Made by a program: the position numbers and the translations under genes
Notes under the pieces: model-generated
Seen by the model: the letters and a program-made list of their open reading frames with translations, nothing else
What the model was told of the DNA's origin: nothing
The model's database searches: none
Part shown: positions 10,471 to 22,395 of the stretch, piece after piece
How the letters are laid out: every line of letters starts with the position of its first letter
Position numbering within the stretch: the first letter of the stretch is position 1
From: Artocarpus heterophyllus
Taxonomy: Eukaryota; Streptophyta; Magnoliopsida; Rosales; Moraceae
DNA length: 64,000 nt
Direction: 5' to 3'
Assembly: GCA_025403435.1 (NCBI GenBank)
Contig: CM046352.1
Coordinates: forward strand, 124,001-188,000

Positions 10471-13400
10471 AGCTGATATCCAGAAAGCTGGGCCATAAAT
10501 GTTAATCATACCCAGCTTGAAAATCATGTCTTCAAAAGTTGCTTTGGGCAAGGCCTTGATAAGAATGTCTGCTGTTTGCATGCCACTAGGTGTGTAAGTC
10601 AGCCTGATGACTCCAACTTCTATCTTCTCTTTGATGAAGTGGCAGTCAATTTCAACATGTTTGGTTCAATCATGATGAATTGGGTTTTTAGCACTTCTTA
10701 GTGTAGCCTAATTGTCACAAAATTGTTTCATTGTCTTTTCGACTGACACCTTCAGCTCTTCAAGCAATCCTTCTAGCCACATGCCTTCACAAGTACCATG
10801 TGTCATTGCCCTTAACCCAGCCTCAGCGCTACTCTAAGCAACTACTAATTGTTTCTTACTCTGCCATGTAACTAAATTGCCCCATACATATGTGCAATAG
10901 CATGATGTGGATCTCTAATCTATAATGGAGCCTGCTCGATCTACAACTGAGTAGATTTCAATGTTTCTCTTTGAACCCTTCTTGAAATAAAGCCCCTTTC
11001 CCAAAGTTCTCTTTAAGTATCTGAGAATTTGATAGACTGCTTCCATATGTTCTTCAGTAGAATGATTCATAAACTGACTCACTACATTGACTAGAAAAGT
11101 TGTTTGTGCAAGTATGTGATAGGAAGATAAGCTTTCCTACCAATCTTTGATATCTTCTAGTTAACTGTCCTCTTTCATCCCGAGCTTGCAGTTAACATCC
11201 ATGGGCGTATCCACAGGTTTGCATCCCAGCATACCTATCTCATCAAGTAGATCAAGTACATACTTTTGTTGTGACGCTAAGATCTCTTTCCTTGACCAAG
11301 CCACTTCCATTCCAAGGAAATACTTAAGGACACTAAGATCCTTGATTTCAAACTCACACGCTAGAAGTCTTTTCAGCCTATCCATTTCTTCAAGATTATC
11401 TCTTGTGAGAATAATGTCATCTACATAAACAATAGGAATAACAATCTTACCCCCTGGAGAATGTTTAAGATGAGGGTATGATCCAACTGCACTTGAGTAA
11501 AGCCATGCTTTCTGATCACCTTAGTGAACCGATCAAACCATGCACGGGGTGATTGTTTGAGGTCATATAATGACTTCTGTAATTTGCACACTTTGTTTGC
11601 ATTCTCAGTGTTTTTGAACCCAAGTAGAATCTCCATGTATATTTCCTCCTCCAAGTCTCTGTTAAGGAAGGCATTCTTTGCATCTAGTAGGTGAAGGGGC
11701 CAATCAAGATTCAGCTAAAGATAAGAGAACACGAACTGTATCTAGCTTTGTTACTAGTGCAAAGGTCTCTTGATAGTTAATCCCATATGTCTGTGTGAAC
11801 CCTTTTGCCACCAATCACACTTTATATCGTTCTATGCTCCCATTAAACTTGTACTTCACAATGAACATCCACTTGCAAACCACAATTGCCTTTCCTTTTG
11901 GAAGTTTCACAATTTCCCAAGTTATATTCTTCTTGAGTGTCTTCCATCTCCTCATTTACTACTTGCTTCCATTCTAGCTTAGTCATTGCCTCCTGTATAT
12001 TGCTTGGATTCTCTTCATCTGACAAGCTAGTCACAAAGGCCATGGGGATAGCTTGTTTTAAGCAAGGAAATTATAAACAGGGTGCTTTGTACATGAGCGA
12101 ACCTCTTTCCTTATTGGAATAGGAACATCAAGGTGATTATTAGCATTCTCATTTCTAGATTCATTAAGTTGTGTTACTTGGTTGGATTTCAATGATCACT
12201 TGGCTCGGATTAGGCTCTTGGAAATGCTGGAGAGAAGTGAGGGGCTCAACTGCTAGTTGCTTCAATTTTCTTGAATAAACAAGGTACTCAGGTGAACTTG
12301 CAACCTTTTGAACTACTTGTTATGATAGAGACATACTAGGGTTTGATCTATTTTGTGGAGATTGACTTAGAGAAGGCATTGGAACATCCAAATAAGATTG
12401 TCCTGACTGAGGTAGGCTCAAGTTTTGACTTAAGCTTATGGAATGCAACCTGTTAGACTCAGGATTTGGCAAATTTTGGAACTCAAATGACGGAGACAAA
12501 GCTGGACTAGATAACATAATCTCCTAGAATTGATCTTACGTCACTCCATTCTCCCCTTTGAGATTAGTTTTAGGAAAGAATGGTTGAAGCTCAAAGAAAG
12601 TAACATCCTTTGAAATAATTTTTTTCGTAACCAGGGAATAACACATATATCCTTTTTGCATGGCTGAATATCTTAAGATTAAACACTTTATGGCTTTAGG
12701 GTCTAATTTACTCCTATGTTGTGAATGAACATGAACAAATACAGATTACCCAAAAAATTTTGGTGGAATGGTGGAGATAATTCTGGTGTTGGGAAATATT
12801 TTTAGGAGTGAATTAATTTGAGTTTGGAAGCTTAGAACCCTAAATGGCACTTTGTTAATGAAATGGCTATGAGAATGGCTTCTCCCTAGAATGCTTAGGA
12901 ACATTAGACGTGAACATAAGGGACCTAGCAACCTTTAAGAGATGTCTACTTTTTCTCTCGGTAACCCTGTTCTGCTGTGGAGTGTCAATGCAAGAACTAT
13001 GGTAAACATTCCCATTTTTATTAATATAATCCCCAATAATAGAATGAAAGTACTCTTTACCATTGTCAATTCTAAACACTTGGACATTTGCTTGAAACCG
13101 TGTTTTGATCATGGAGTGAAAGGTTTGGAATAAGTTATCGACTTCAAACTTCTCTTTCATTAGAAATAGCCATGTGGTTCTAGTATGATCATCGACAAAT
13201 GTAACAAACCAACGAGAGTTTGAAAAATTTTTAATTATGGACAATCCCCATATATCACTATGAATGGCAGAAAATGGATGAGATGCTTCGTATGGTTGTG
13301 CAGGGTATGGATTCCAATAATGTTTAGACAATTGACATACTTTACAATGAAAAGAACTCACTTTTATTAATAGATAAAGATGGAAACAAACCTTTCAAAT

Positions 13401-13502
13401 ATTGGCAACTAGGATGGCCTAACCTATAGTGCCATAACATAATTTGATCAAAAACAAAAACTAAATTCCTATGAGAAACTAAGGTGGGAATAAGAGAACA
13501 AC
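10471..13502 (-). pseudogene. Truncated minus-strand Copia pol (integrase to RNase H)
   Basis: Reading down the minus strand: pre-integrase segment (13560-13342), integrase core with D, D and E positions (13361-12867), a serine-rich linker (about 12520-12320), RT N-terminal part (12043-11843), RT core with the SLYDLKQSPRAWF block (11654-11421) and a YVDD segment near 11410-11430, RT connection (11385-11161), and RNase H ending in MQTADILIKALP (10581-10540). Gag is absent. Several stops and frame changes break it. Its residues differ clearly from A1/A2, so it is another copia lineage. The 5' side stops abruptly at about 13503, where plus-strand A-family sequence begins. Confidence 0.85.
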
Positions 13503-14020
13503 TTATAATACATTGTGATACATGGAAAATAATACTCGTTTTAAGAAGACCTATCGACATGATTCATGTGTTTTGTTTCTTACTGTAGTAAATTAAGGAT
13601 TATACGGGTTAAGTGGGAGAATGTTAGTACTTCGAGCACTTTAAGCACTCAACGAGTGCTCTATTTGTTTAACTATGTGCACTGAGCACTTAACTAAAGT
13701 GTGGCCCATAATCATCATTAATTTTTGGCCACATTTTTGAAACTCTATTTGATGGAGACAAAGTATATAGGCAGTGGTTTTGGGTCCCCGGCCTTTCTCT
13801 TCTCTCTACCTTCAGACACACTATCTATGCTGAGTTAAGGAGAAGCTGGAAGCTCCCAAAGTAGGAGAGAGCAAGCTCCATGGCGGGAGAAAGTAGGAAC
13901 GTTTCTTGGACTGCACAGTGACGACGGCAATGGCAGAAGGTTAGTGATTTTCACTTTTTCCCTTTTTTCGATCAATATGCTTGTGGTTTATTGTGTATTA
14001 GATCATTATTAGGTTTAACA
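13503..14020 (+). mobile_element. Orphan A-family 3' tail plus LTR
   Basis: 13503-13621 matches the pre-LTR tail of A1 (about 6230-6347) and A2 (about 49760-49901), including the GTGGGAGAA polypurine end. An LTR-like segment starts TGTTAGTACTTCGAGCAC at 13622, with a TATA box (GTATATAGG near 13765). It is not alignable by eye with the A1 or A2 LTR. The end is uncertain; TTTAACA near 14020 would give about 400 bp. No internal coding region remains. Confidence 0.6.
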
Positions 14021-14650
14021 TATCCCAGTCATGAAATGTGTAAAATGGTCAAGAACTTGAGGTGTTGATTTTGGATGTCAATAAGATCGCACATTAACAC
14101 GCTAAGATGCTCAACAAGTGGAAGTCAGGAAATAAGGCTTGAAAATCCTCATCAAGATTAAAAGAGATGTTGTGCAAAGAGAGTTTTTTATGGTTTGTTT
14201 GGTGCATGGGTTTGGAATAGTATGGTTTAGAACTTTATGATTTGAACTGTGGGTTTTAAACTATATAGTTTCAATGGTGGTTTTGAACTGACGTTTGAAA
14301 TGTAAAAGTTTAAAACAAGAATAAAACATCACATCAAGTTTAAAACAAGAATTGATGCTTAAAAAACAATGGTTTATGAAAGAAAAATGAGAATGAAAAT
14401 TGCTTTTAGGGTGTAAAATAGTTCAAACCGTAAAAACTTGAGAGCAGTTCAAATTTTGAAAATTTCGAAATTTTTAAAATTGCCTTTATGATTTATACTG
14501 GACTTAGTTATTACTCCATCAAATACTAAGTTCTAACGCACGCCCAAGTTTAGAAAAGTCAATGAAGAAAAATCAAGTACAACCTGCAAAGGCAAGTTGT
14601 CATAATAAACTCTGAGATCCAATTTCTGGAGATAAAGATGCAACTTTTAC
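14021..14650. other. Intergenic, no gene seen
   Basis: AT-rich sequence with short direct repeats (two copies of ACATCA-AGTTTAAAACAAGAAT near 14320-14350). I see no LRR or FBD exon that would complete the adjacent F-box fragment. Confidence 0.6.
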
Positions 14651-14987
14651 CGTGGTAATGCATCTCAAGTCTAAACCTAGTTACAACAGAACTTAAATCG
14701 TGTTGCATAGCCATCTTGCGGTGCTTCAAATACTGCTCTACAAAATTGCAATGCAATTCTCCTTCACGGCGATGCTGAGAGAATTGTAAAGTGGGAACAG
14801 AGCACCACATTCGTCTCCAGTGCCTACAAAGGAGGCTCATCCAAACGGTATCAATGGTGGGTATGAAAGAGAGAATACGATGGATAACATGATCGGTCAG
14901 TTCTGACATCAGATCAGCATCCATGATTTTCGATTCTTGACCTTCTTCTCTAATCTCAACACCCACTTTTCTTCTTTTTTTGTCCAT
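14651..14987 (-). pseudogene. F-box protein fragment (F-box/LRR-FBD type)
   Basis: The frame from ATG at 14987 (an upstream in-frame ATG exists at 15041) encodes a basic leader, then an F-box with LTDHVIHRILSFIP and WMSLLCRHWRRMW, then the helical region typical of plant F-box/LRR/FBD proteins (FVEQYLKHRK). These are SCF substrate adaptors. The exon may end at a GT donor at 14650. No LRR or FBD exon is recognisable downstream within 600 bp, so this is a truncated gene or a lone first exon. The F-box itself has no internal stop. Confidence 0.65.
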
Positions 14988-15041
14988 GTATGGCCATCCA
15001 GCAATGAACCAAGACAAGCAGTTAGCTAACTTATAAAACAA

Positions 15042-15381
15042 AAGAGTGCTTCAACGGGGTAAATTAGGCTTGATAAGAGAAAAACAAACAAACATAAAAA
15101 GGGACCAAAACACGGGTATCTTCAATAAATGTATATATTACTTACATAAAAGTGTTTGGCAAAAAAAAAAGGAGGAAAAAAATCATCCTCTCAATCTAGT
15201 AAGTAAAAGAAGAGACAAGATTTATCTCAAATTGACAAAACCCTATATATTCAAATATTCGTCAAATCATACAACAAGTTATAGATTAAACTAGTAGGTT
15301 AAGAAACTATGAGATCTTAACCTTAATTACTCATTTAGCTAAACATCCCACTTTATTACTAGCTACATATATATATATAGA
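15042..15381. other. Intergenic, AT-rich
   Basis: No gene seen. An A-rich run lies near 15165-15180 and a short TA run near 15367-15379. Confidence 0.6.
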
Positions 15382-15830
15382 GAGGCTTATGGGCATTTGA
15401 GGATGGGAACTTAAAATTATATTTTATAGTTTTAACTGTGTTATTAAACGTATGTTTAAACTGTTATATATATATATATATTAGACCGACGCGGGAGTTA
15501 AAAAATGAAGATAGTAATGCACATGTCCAAAAGAGAAAAAACATTTCATATTGATGTCAGCCCACTATATTAGTGGTGCTACATATGCATATATATATAT
15601 ATATATATATAGGCCTACCGGGCATATGAGAATGAAACCTAAAATATAGTTTTAATTAACTTTTTTACAGTTTTTTTTTATAAAATTTAAAAAAAATAAT
15701 TAAAATTATATTTTATAGTTTTAATTATATTATTAAATATTTATTTAAACCGTCACGTTTAGTAGGCTGACGCCTAATTAAATGCTTTGGTTGACGTGCA
15801 TGGAGTTAAAAAATGAGGATAGTGGTGCCA
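15382..15830 (+). repeat. Two diverged direct repeats with TA runs
   Basis: The segment at about 15382-15530 recurs at about 15613-15830. Both share ATTATATTTTATAGTTTTAA, a TATTTAAAC/GTTTAAAC block and the ending GAGTTAAAAAATGA-GATAGT. TA microsatellites lie at about 15463-15480 and 15589-15611. This looks like a tandemly placed, decaying dispersed repeat. No coding content. Confidence 0.6.
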
Positions 15831-17318
15831 CTTAGGCTAATGTAACCTAAGGTGCCATCTATTATTAATGAATAATAGTTATGTGGTGACTGGGTAGGGG
15901 TATGGGCTGTGGAGGTAAAGAAGTGACTGGTCAAAGTTGTAATTATGCGATAAGTTTAATGGCAAACAGGTTGCAAAGATCGTGCGGATTAGCATGGGCA
16001 AATAACGACCTAACAATTTAGGTCAGAAAGTAAAAGTGGTGCGATTCTAGACGCAACTTTTCTACCATTTGTATCCGTTTTAGCAGAAATTTTAAAGGTT
16101 GTGTTTAAATTAAAACTGCTGCAGAAATATATAGGTAAGAAATTATTGTTGGGAGCCACATAATCTTTCTTTTTGTATCCTCTCTCGCTTTATTTTTTTC
16201 CCTGCCTTTGTGTTTGATCTTTCATATCACATAATATATAATTAAAAGGGTGATTAGATTACTGCATCACTAGTTCACTGGGGAGGGTTTGCTTGTCTCC
16301 ACCTAATTCACTCCATTCCAGATAGTGGAGACCAAGATTTGTAAATGCTTAATCAATGAGAGAAAAGGGAGAAGCCGTGGTTCGGCTATAGCGAGGTGAG
16401 TCCCAGCTCCCGATGCTGGTAAAGCTGTCACCATAATTGACAACGACTTGCCGGCCTCCGCTCTATGGCTGCCTTTATGTTCTTATAATAAAAATGGCTG
16501 CGACCGCAACAAACTGATCTGGTGGTGATGGTGGCAAAAATTGTTTCTTTATTTGCCTAAGGAACAGACCACAAAGCTTCTTCACAGTTGTTTCTTTCAT
16601 TGTGAAGTGCCATGAAAAGGCAGCATCCAATGCCGTGAAAAAGAAATAGGGAAGAAGATCCATAAAACTTTAAGGTTTGAACTTTGACCGAGTACGTTTG
16701 TGAGAAAATAATGGCAGGTAGGGGTCCCATCAAAGTATCAAATAAGAGAGAGATAATAATGATGACAGGCAATGGGCCTATTTCACGTTACGCAAAACTC
16801 AATTTCGGAGTTGAAATATAAGAGGGTTAAAGCAGTTTACCAATTTTTCACTTTGCCCTTGCCTTGATCACAGCCGTCCATTATCTGAATGACTATTAAT
16901 TAACGGGCGAACTATATACCCAGGTGTGCTGAAGTACCATCTTATATATATATATATATATTTGTAAATATAAGGTCTCATGTACTGACTAAGGTTTTGT
17001 CAGATGTGAAATGGCAACTTATTCACAACCGTTGGATCAAAGAATGAATGTAAACGATTGATTGGTGGGTAATCTATTTTTGCTCTGTTGACTACACGAG
17101 CAAGTTGTCAAATTTACCTATCGTCGATGGTAGCCTACCCTACGAGATACCAACTAAAAAACTAAAAACAAGATAATAAAACGACATTTTATTTTATATC
17201 TTGCAACTCTAGGTTTTTCGGGTTTCGTGCCTTGTTTTATTTGATTATTGTGTTTGTTTGGGAACTTCCGTTAAACTATGACAAGGGGGATAAATTTATC
17301 CCCCGGGACTGACTTTAT
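15831..17318. other. Intergenic, no gene seen
   Basis: About 1.5 kb of AT-rich sequence with a TA run near 16943-16961. Short open frames here have no recognisable domain. Confidence 0.6.
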
Positions 17319-18510
17319 TTATCGCGATTCTCTATCTGGAACAATAGGAGTTGATTCAGAGTCTGAGGAGAACTCGTCTGAAGTAAAGGTAGTCTCCTTA
17401 ATAGAGAAATCAAGAAACAGAGGCTGTTTGTCAAGAGAAGAGTCATCTTCTGAAGAATCAGGCTGAGATAGCTTAGCATGTTGTTGGTGATGCAGAGCAT
17501 GTTGTTGGTGATGCAAAATTTGAGAAAATGGATTGTGAGATCCTTAGGTCATAAGTTGACTGCTTGTTGCTGAATCTTTAATTGGAGCAGAATCTGCGAC
17601 TTTTGCTTTTATCTTAGTTTTCTGGCGCACTTGTTGGCGCTCTTGTTCATCCAGTATTTGCTTAAGTCAAAGCATGGAAGATGCAGCTGGTTTGGGCTTG
17701 ATTAGCGGCTGAGGCTCTTTTGCCATGGTGGTAAAACGCCATGGAGTTGAATCATCTGTAGCGGTTCTCAGTTTTTCTTGTCGCTAAAGGTCTTCATATT
17801 GGATTTTGAGATTTTTCGTTCTTCTTCTTTAGCAGTGAAAACATGCATCAGGATAGTGGACGTTTTGATGAGAAGCATTAATTCATCATGAACTTGTTGG
17901 ATTTTAGCTAACAATTCTTGGATAATAAAATTACAGGACTGGTGAACATCAATTGTGAGTTGAGTCGTCTGAGTTTCAATCTTTTTAAGAATTTTGTTCT
18001 GGGAGATCGAATTCTCAGTTTGCCAATTTAGAGTGGCTTCGGCTGGGGAAACTCGTTTTGTAGAACCATCGGCTTCACGTGTGGTTGGATTGGCGATTTT
18101 TGGTTGGTGGAGCATGGTACCATTATGGGTACGGAACTCAGTGATGGGAGGAAAGTCATCTTCGTATGTCGAAGAAGAGGGACTCATCATGTAGGTCTAG
18201 GCTCGCTGTGAGGCTTCTGGACGAGGAATAGGTTCGTCATGGTCTTTGAACCATTGTTGGGCTTTTTTGTAGCATGGTAAAATAACAGGGGACTATGGAA
18301 GCCTTGGAGGATCGCCTTTGAAATTGGAACTGGGAGGAGGAGGATCATCATCCCATCTAGTGGGTGCTGGAGGCGGTTTACCATAATGGGCTGGAGCGCT
18401 GTATTTGACAAGATAGTCAAATTTACCAGAAGGTTGGCCTAAGGGACTGACAGTAGTATCGCCCTGTAGAAACCTTTGCTTCAGTTTCTTTCCTGAGCTT
18501 AGGCGTTTTC
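17319..18510 (-). pseudogene. Pararetrovirus-like polyprotein, region after movement domain
   Basis: Three overlapping open pieces on the minus strand (18420-18187, 18190-17768, 17516-17319) lie in three different frames downstream of the movement-protein-like ORF. The middle piece has the coiled-coil-prone NWQTENSISQNKILKKI segment. The last is acidic and Ser-rich (SSEDDSS, SSDSES), as seen before coat-protein regions of plant pararetroviruses. No RT or RNase H is visible, and the element fades near 17270. Frame changes mark it as a relic. Confidence 0.45.
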
Positions 18511-18517
18511 GTCGAGG

Positions 18518-19650
18518 CTACTGAGCAGTTGATGGTTCGTCAGTGTTGGCGAGGCAAGTGGAGCAATTACAAACATCCCAATAACAATGGTCATCAGGAG
18601 TTTTGTATGCATAAACTGGGTTGCCTTGAGAGTCAAAAGACTCTATATCAACAAGCGAAGCAGGGAGACTGGCCATCATGTATTGGGTAGTGAAATAACT
18701 ATAGGAAGAAGGATCATCTTTTCGATCAAAAGTTATCTCAGTACTTCCATTGGCAAGCTGCTTGTAGCGAGGTTCCTTCATGTGGATCAAAGGAGGAGTT
18801 TGTTGTAGCTTTTCATAACTGGTAATCCACAAAGTCGGAAGTATCTTTTGTAATTCTTCCGTAGGAATCTGCTTGGGAATGTAGGTGCAAGTGGGGACCT
18901 GGTCAGAATCAACTTTGATCATTATGGCATCGGTTGTCATAGGAAAGGCTAAGTCGAGGGCATGATCTTGCAGTCGATATGCCATCTGGTAATGGAGAGT
19001 CGAACCGATCGAGTTCGGGTCTTGATCAATGCCAATAATCTGGACCTGGACCTTGAGTGCATCCAAGAGTCGCTTGTCGAGTAAGGACATGTTGAAATTG
19101 GGGAACAAAGTAACAATTACGGTTCTGACGTTCAGTGTAGTCTCGATTGTTGCAATGCTGGCCTGCTGGTACTTCTTGAGTCGAGTGTCAAGGAGTCCAA
19201 TTCGGGCAGAGATTGGTAAGCCTTTTCGTGCATGATAAGTGAGTGCAAGATGAATGGCACCAAAGTGGATGTGGGTGTACCCTTGAGAAATCCATTGACA
19301 GGGTAAGTCTTCGGGGATTTGGAGAGTGACCATTTGTTCATGAGGAACTGCTAAAGTTGGCACTGGCTAAATTTGGAGGCTTGAACATACTCTTTTGGTG
19401 GCTTGTATGATGGGTGAATAAGTGCTTTTATGGAACGAGTGAGAGAATTGGTGGACTTGGTGAAAGCATGGTATGAGTTGATAAGTGAAAGGGATTCAGA
19501 GGTAATTTTCTTTTCATCAGGGACATATGATATTTCATATAAGAAATCTAGTTTAGAAGACGTAGAGGAAGTAGACTTGCGGTGAGTGGAAGCAAGAGGT
19601 AATGATAAAGGAAAAGAAGGAGAAGACTCAGATCCTGGATTAGAAGTCAT
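18518..19650 (-). pseudogene. Movement-protein-like ORF of an endogenous pararetrovirus-type element
   Basis: The main open part (19363-18518, 281 aa) has the layout of the 30K-type viral movement domain in Caulimoviridae-like polyproteins: a beta-rich core starting near HIHFGAIHLALTYH and a C-terminal Cys cluster (CNCSTCLAN). An upstream piece begins at an ATG near 19650 with a Ser/Pro-rich N-terminus and runs to about 19360, in a different frame. A frameshift therefore lies at about 19355-19370. No integrase is present, which fits a caulimovirid better than an LTR element. Family assignment is from recalled family features, not a database search. An unusual gypsy-like element is the alternative. 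Confidence 0.5.
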
Positions 19651-19689
19651 GGTTGATAGGAGAAAGTCTAAAGACAAACAAATAACATG

Positions 19690-19701
19690 ACTCTAATATC
19701 A
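19690..19701 (-). other. tRNA-Met-type primer site upstream of the pararetrovirus-like ORF
   Basis: The minus strand reads TGATATTAGAGT, two transitions plus one terminal change from TGGTATCAGAGC, about 40 bp before the first ATG. Both Caulimoviridae and many LTR elements use this tRNA-Met site. It marks the start of the element and supports minus-strand orientation. Confidence 0.55.
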
Positions 19702-21454
19702 AATGGGTCGGATCCAACAAAGGATCCTAGAACGACACAAGAAAAGGATTGTATTTCCGAGACAGGGGTCTAAATTGTTTTGATTGTTACTTGCTCTATT
19801 TCATTTTTCAGACGTGTTGATGAAAAAATTAATGTGTTTTTTATGCATAGGAAATTTGCTCTTAAGGAAAAGTATTGGAGTTTAAACCATATTATTGTAT
19901 TGGATTGAGATATTTACAATTTATGATTCTCTAATATCTTGAAGTAAATTTGTAATACGTTGTTTTGTTGGTCACTTGTTTGATACTATTTGTGTGTCAG
20001 CTGCCTGCATAATGAACAGAATCTTTCCTTTGTAAAAATGTTTGGTGTGTTTATTTTTCTAGTTTTAAAGTTTCGAGCCTCTGTAAAGGAGAATTGTAGT
20101 ATCATGCATAAGAAATCTTTTTTTTTTTTTTACACTAACAAATTGTCCCTCTTGCGAAGCACAATTTGTTGCGTTTATGAATTTGACAAGAGTAGAGCTC
20201 CCTGCCTAAGACTAAGATAGGAATAATTGCAATTCCTTGATGAATATCTTTTGGTTCTTTTCCCTGAATGTGTGGCAAGTCATTATACTAGGTCTTGAGG
20301 AGTTTTTCACTAATTTGTAGTACTCGTTTCTTTGCCTTGTTGATGAGAAACATAGGAACCCAGAAAGTAGGACCTGAAGGGCAATGTGGAAGGGCCTTAA
20401 TTATGCATTTGCTTCCTTTACATTTTTTTTTTTTTACATCTACAGAACCATCACAACTAATGATGAGTAGCAGATGCTTTCATGGATTCCTTCAACGACA
20501 TGATCCTGATAAGAGAGACTTTACACCAAAAGGGTCCACACCCATTGGGCATATACTCAAATGAATAGTATGATACTCAACAAACTACTTTCCTTAAGCT
20601 TCAATTTTTTTTAATCCTTTTACTTCTTTGTGTCATGTCTCAGATTGTAGATACCACCTTCAAGCACAAATATTACACTACAATCATCGTTGATCTACAA
20701 ATTAAAAAAAAAAAAAAATTCTTGCCATGTCGTTCATGTTTTTATCCAACTCAACTTCTAATAATTTCTATTTTAACGTCATTTATATCCTCTATGAAGC
20801 AACCGATTACATATTCATGGCTATAGCTACACACAATATATATATATATGTTTTACATGTCATTGGACGTAAGCTCTTACATTTTTTTTTAGTAGTCTAT
20901 CCAGCCATTTTTATAGCCTCCGAAATTACTAGGAAAACCTTTTAACAAATAATATATTAGTGACTTCCTTGACATGATCTACTGCCTTTTTGACAAGTTG
21001 CCTCATTGCTTCATAAGTGTTGTCGAACTAGGATGCTTCTCTGAGACAACTCCCTTGCACAACACTTGGCCCTGACATCTGGATATTCCAATTCTAAAAA
21101 GCTGCTTCATAGGCGGATCGGACGGCCGGCGTCGTATATAACACCTTGCATATATATATATAATATTTTAATATTTTGCTTTACCAAAAGCAAACGCGCT
21201 ATAGGGAAATGGATGTGTCTGTCTCTGCCGATTTTGATTTTATTTGTATATAATATGGGGTTATGGTGTTTTGGGATTCTGAAGATTCAGAAGCCCAAGT
21301 TTCAGTTTTTATATACAGATATATATATATATATATATATGATAAGAAAAAAAAATTGAAATGAACTGAAATTAAAACTTTTAATGGGGTATTGAACTAC
21401 GAAATTTGTGCAGTTTGTGCGAGGAATTGAAGTTGGCTTAGCATCTTGTAACAA
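19702..21454. other. Intergenic, no confirmed gene
   Basis: AT-rich with homopolymers (20118-20130, 20426-20437, 20704-20717) and TA runs (20838-20850, 21320-21341). A minus-strand stretch at about 20990-21090 reads as a short exon-like segment around ELEYPDVRAK and CARELSQRSI, which I cannot assign. No continuous gene model is possible. Confidence 0.5.
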
Positions 21455-21639
21455 TGATTGATCTACTCCACCGTCTTCTGCTTCAGGTCAGTAAGCCTCG
21501 TTCTCGAAATGCCTGTTGTAAAAGAGATTGTCGGCTCATTTTTGGTTGTCATGAAGATGCGTATAACATTAACATTAGTACAAAATGTGTATTCCTTATG
21601 ATGGTAAAATAACCAAGCCCTGATCATTTTCTTCTTTTA

Positions 21640-21867
21640 GTGGAGAAAGCATCTTGTGATATTGAATGCGATGCTTGTCAAAAATCTTATAAGAGCTGGG
21701 GTGATGTTGTTCATAGTGAAATTAATCATACTCTGTCCCTTCAATTTCGCTATATTGATTGTGAGTTCAACTTTTATTTTCTGTGTGGTCCTTTACCATC
21801 TACTATCAAATATGAGTATCATATCAACTCTTTTGACTCTTTTTGTTTAGTTAGAATTCGAAAATGA
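21640..21867 (+). pseudogene. DC1 (Cys/His-rich C1-like) fragment, left arm
   Basis: Follows a CTTCTTTTAG acceptor and encodes CDIECDACQKSYKSW, then DCEFNFYFLCGPLPSTIKYEY, the pattern of plant DC1/C1-like zinc-binding domains. These occur in large families, often linked to stress and hormone signalling. The match then drifts out of frame near 21830-21860, while the nucleotide similarity to the right arm continues to about 21890. Only one partial DC1 unit remains. Confidence 0.6.
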
Positions 21868-21879
21868 TTAAGACGAATA

Positions 21880-22202
21880 TTACTGCGATGTATGCGAAGA
21901 ATAAAGGAATAATAAATACAAAAGCGTTGATCCCTTTTTTCTTCGCATACATTGTAGTGATATTCATCTGAAGCATCTTTGAATTGTAAATGACCAAAAA
22001 GAGTCGAAGAGTAGATGTAATACTCATATTTGATGGTAGATGGCAAAGGACCACACAGGAAATTAATAAAAGTTGAAATCATAATCCATGCAACCAAATA
22101 AGAGGGACAAAGTACGATTAATTTCACTAAGAACGATATCAACCCAGCTATTATAAGCTTATTGAAAAGTATTGCATGCGTGTTGAGTTTCAAAAGACAC
22201 AT
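21880..22202 (-). pseudogene. DC1 (Cys/His-rich C1-like) fragment, right arm
   Basis: The minus strand encodes FLCGPLPSTIKYEYYIYSS, then SDEYHYNVCEEKRDQRFC, again DC1-type. Its first part is in the wrong frame relative to the left-arm protein, so the N-terminal Cys motif is lost. It keeps the segment after the GPLPSTIKYEY block that the left arm has lost, so the arms decayed independently. Confidence 0.6.
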
Positions 22203-22395
22203 TCTCTACTAAAAGAAGAAATGATCATGACTTGGATATTCTACTGGCATAGGAAAAACACATGATTTTGTACATAAGTTAACGTTACACCCATTTTCAT
22301 AACAACCGAAGATGAGCCTGCATTCTTTTTTGTAACAAGAATCCAAGATCAAGACTTACTGACCTGAAGTAGAAGAGGGTGGAGTAGATGAAACG

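Larger units (their letters stand above)
21455..22395. repeat. Large inverted repeat made of two DC1 gene fragments
   Basis: The left arm (about 21455-21900) and right arm (about 21941-22395) are inverted copies. Markers: CTACTCCACCGTCTTCTGCT at 21462 against its complement at 22370-22390; CTTCTTTTAG splice-acceptor sequence at about 21630 in the left arm and complemented near 22210 in the right; TATGCGAAG at 21890 against CTTCGCATA at 21941. Identity judged by eye is about 80%. The ~40-bp centre is the loop. Intron-like sequence is included, so the duplication was of genomic DNA and not of mRNA. A transcript across it would fold into a ~450-bp imperfect hairpin. Confidence 0.85.
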
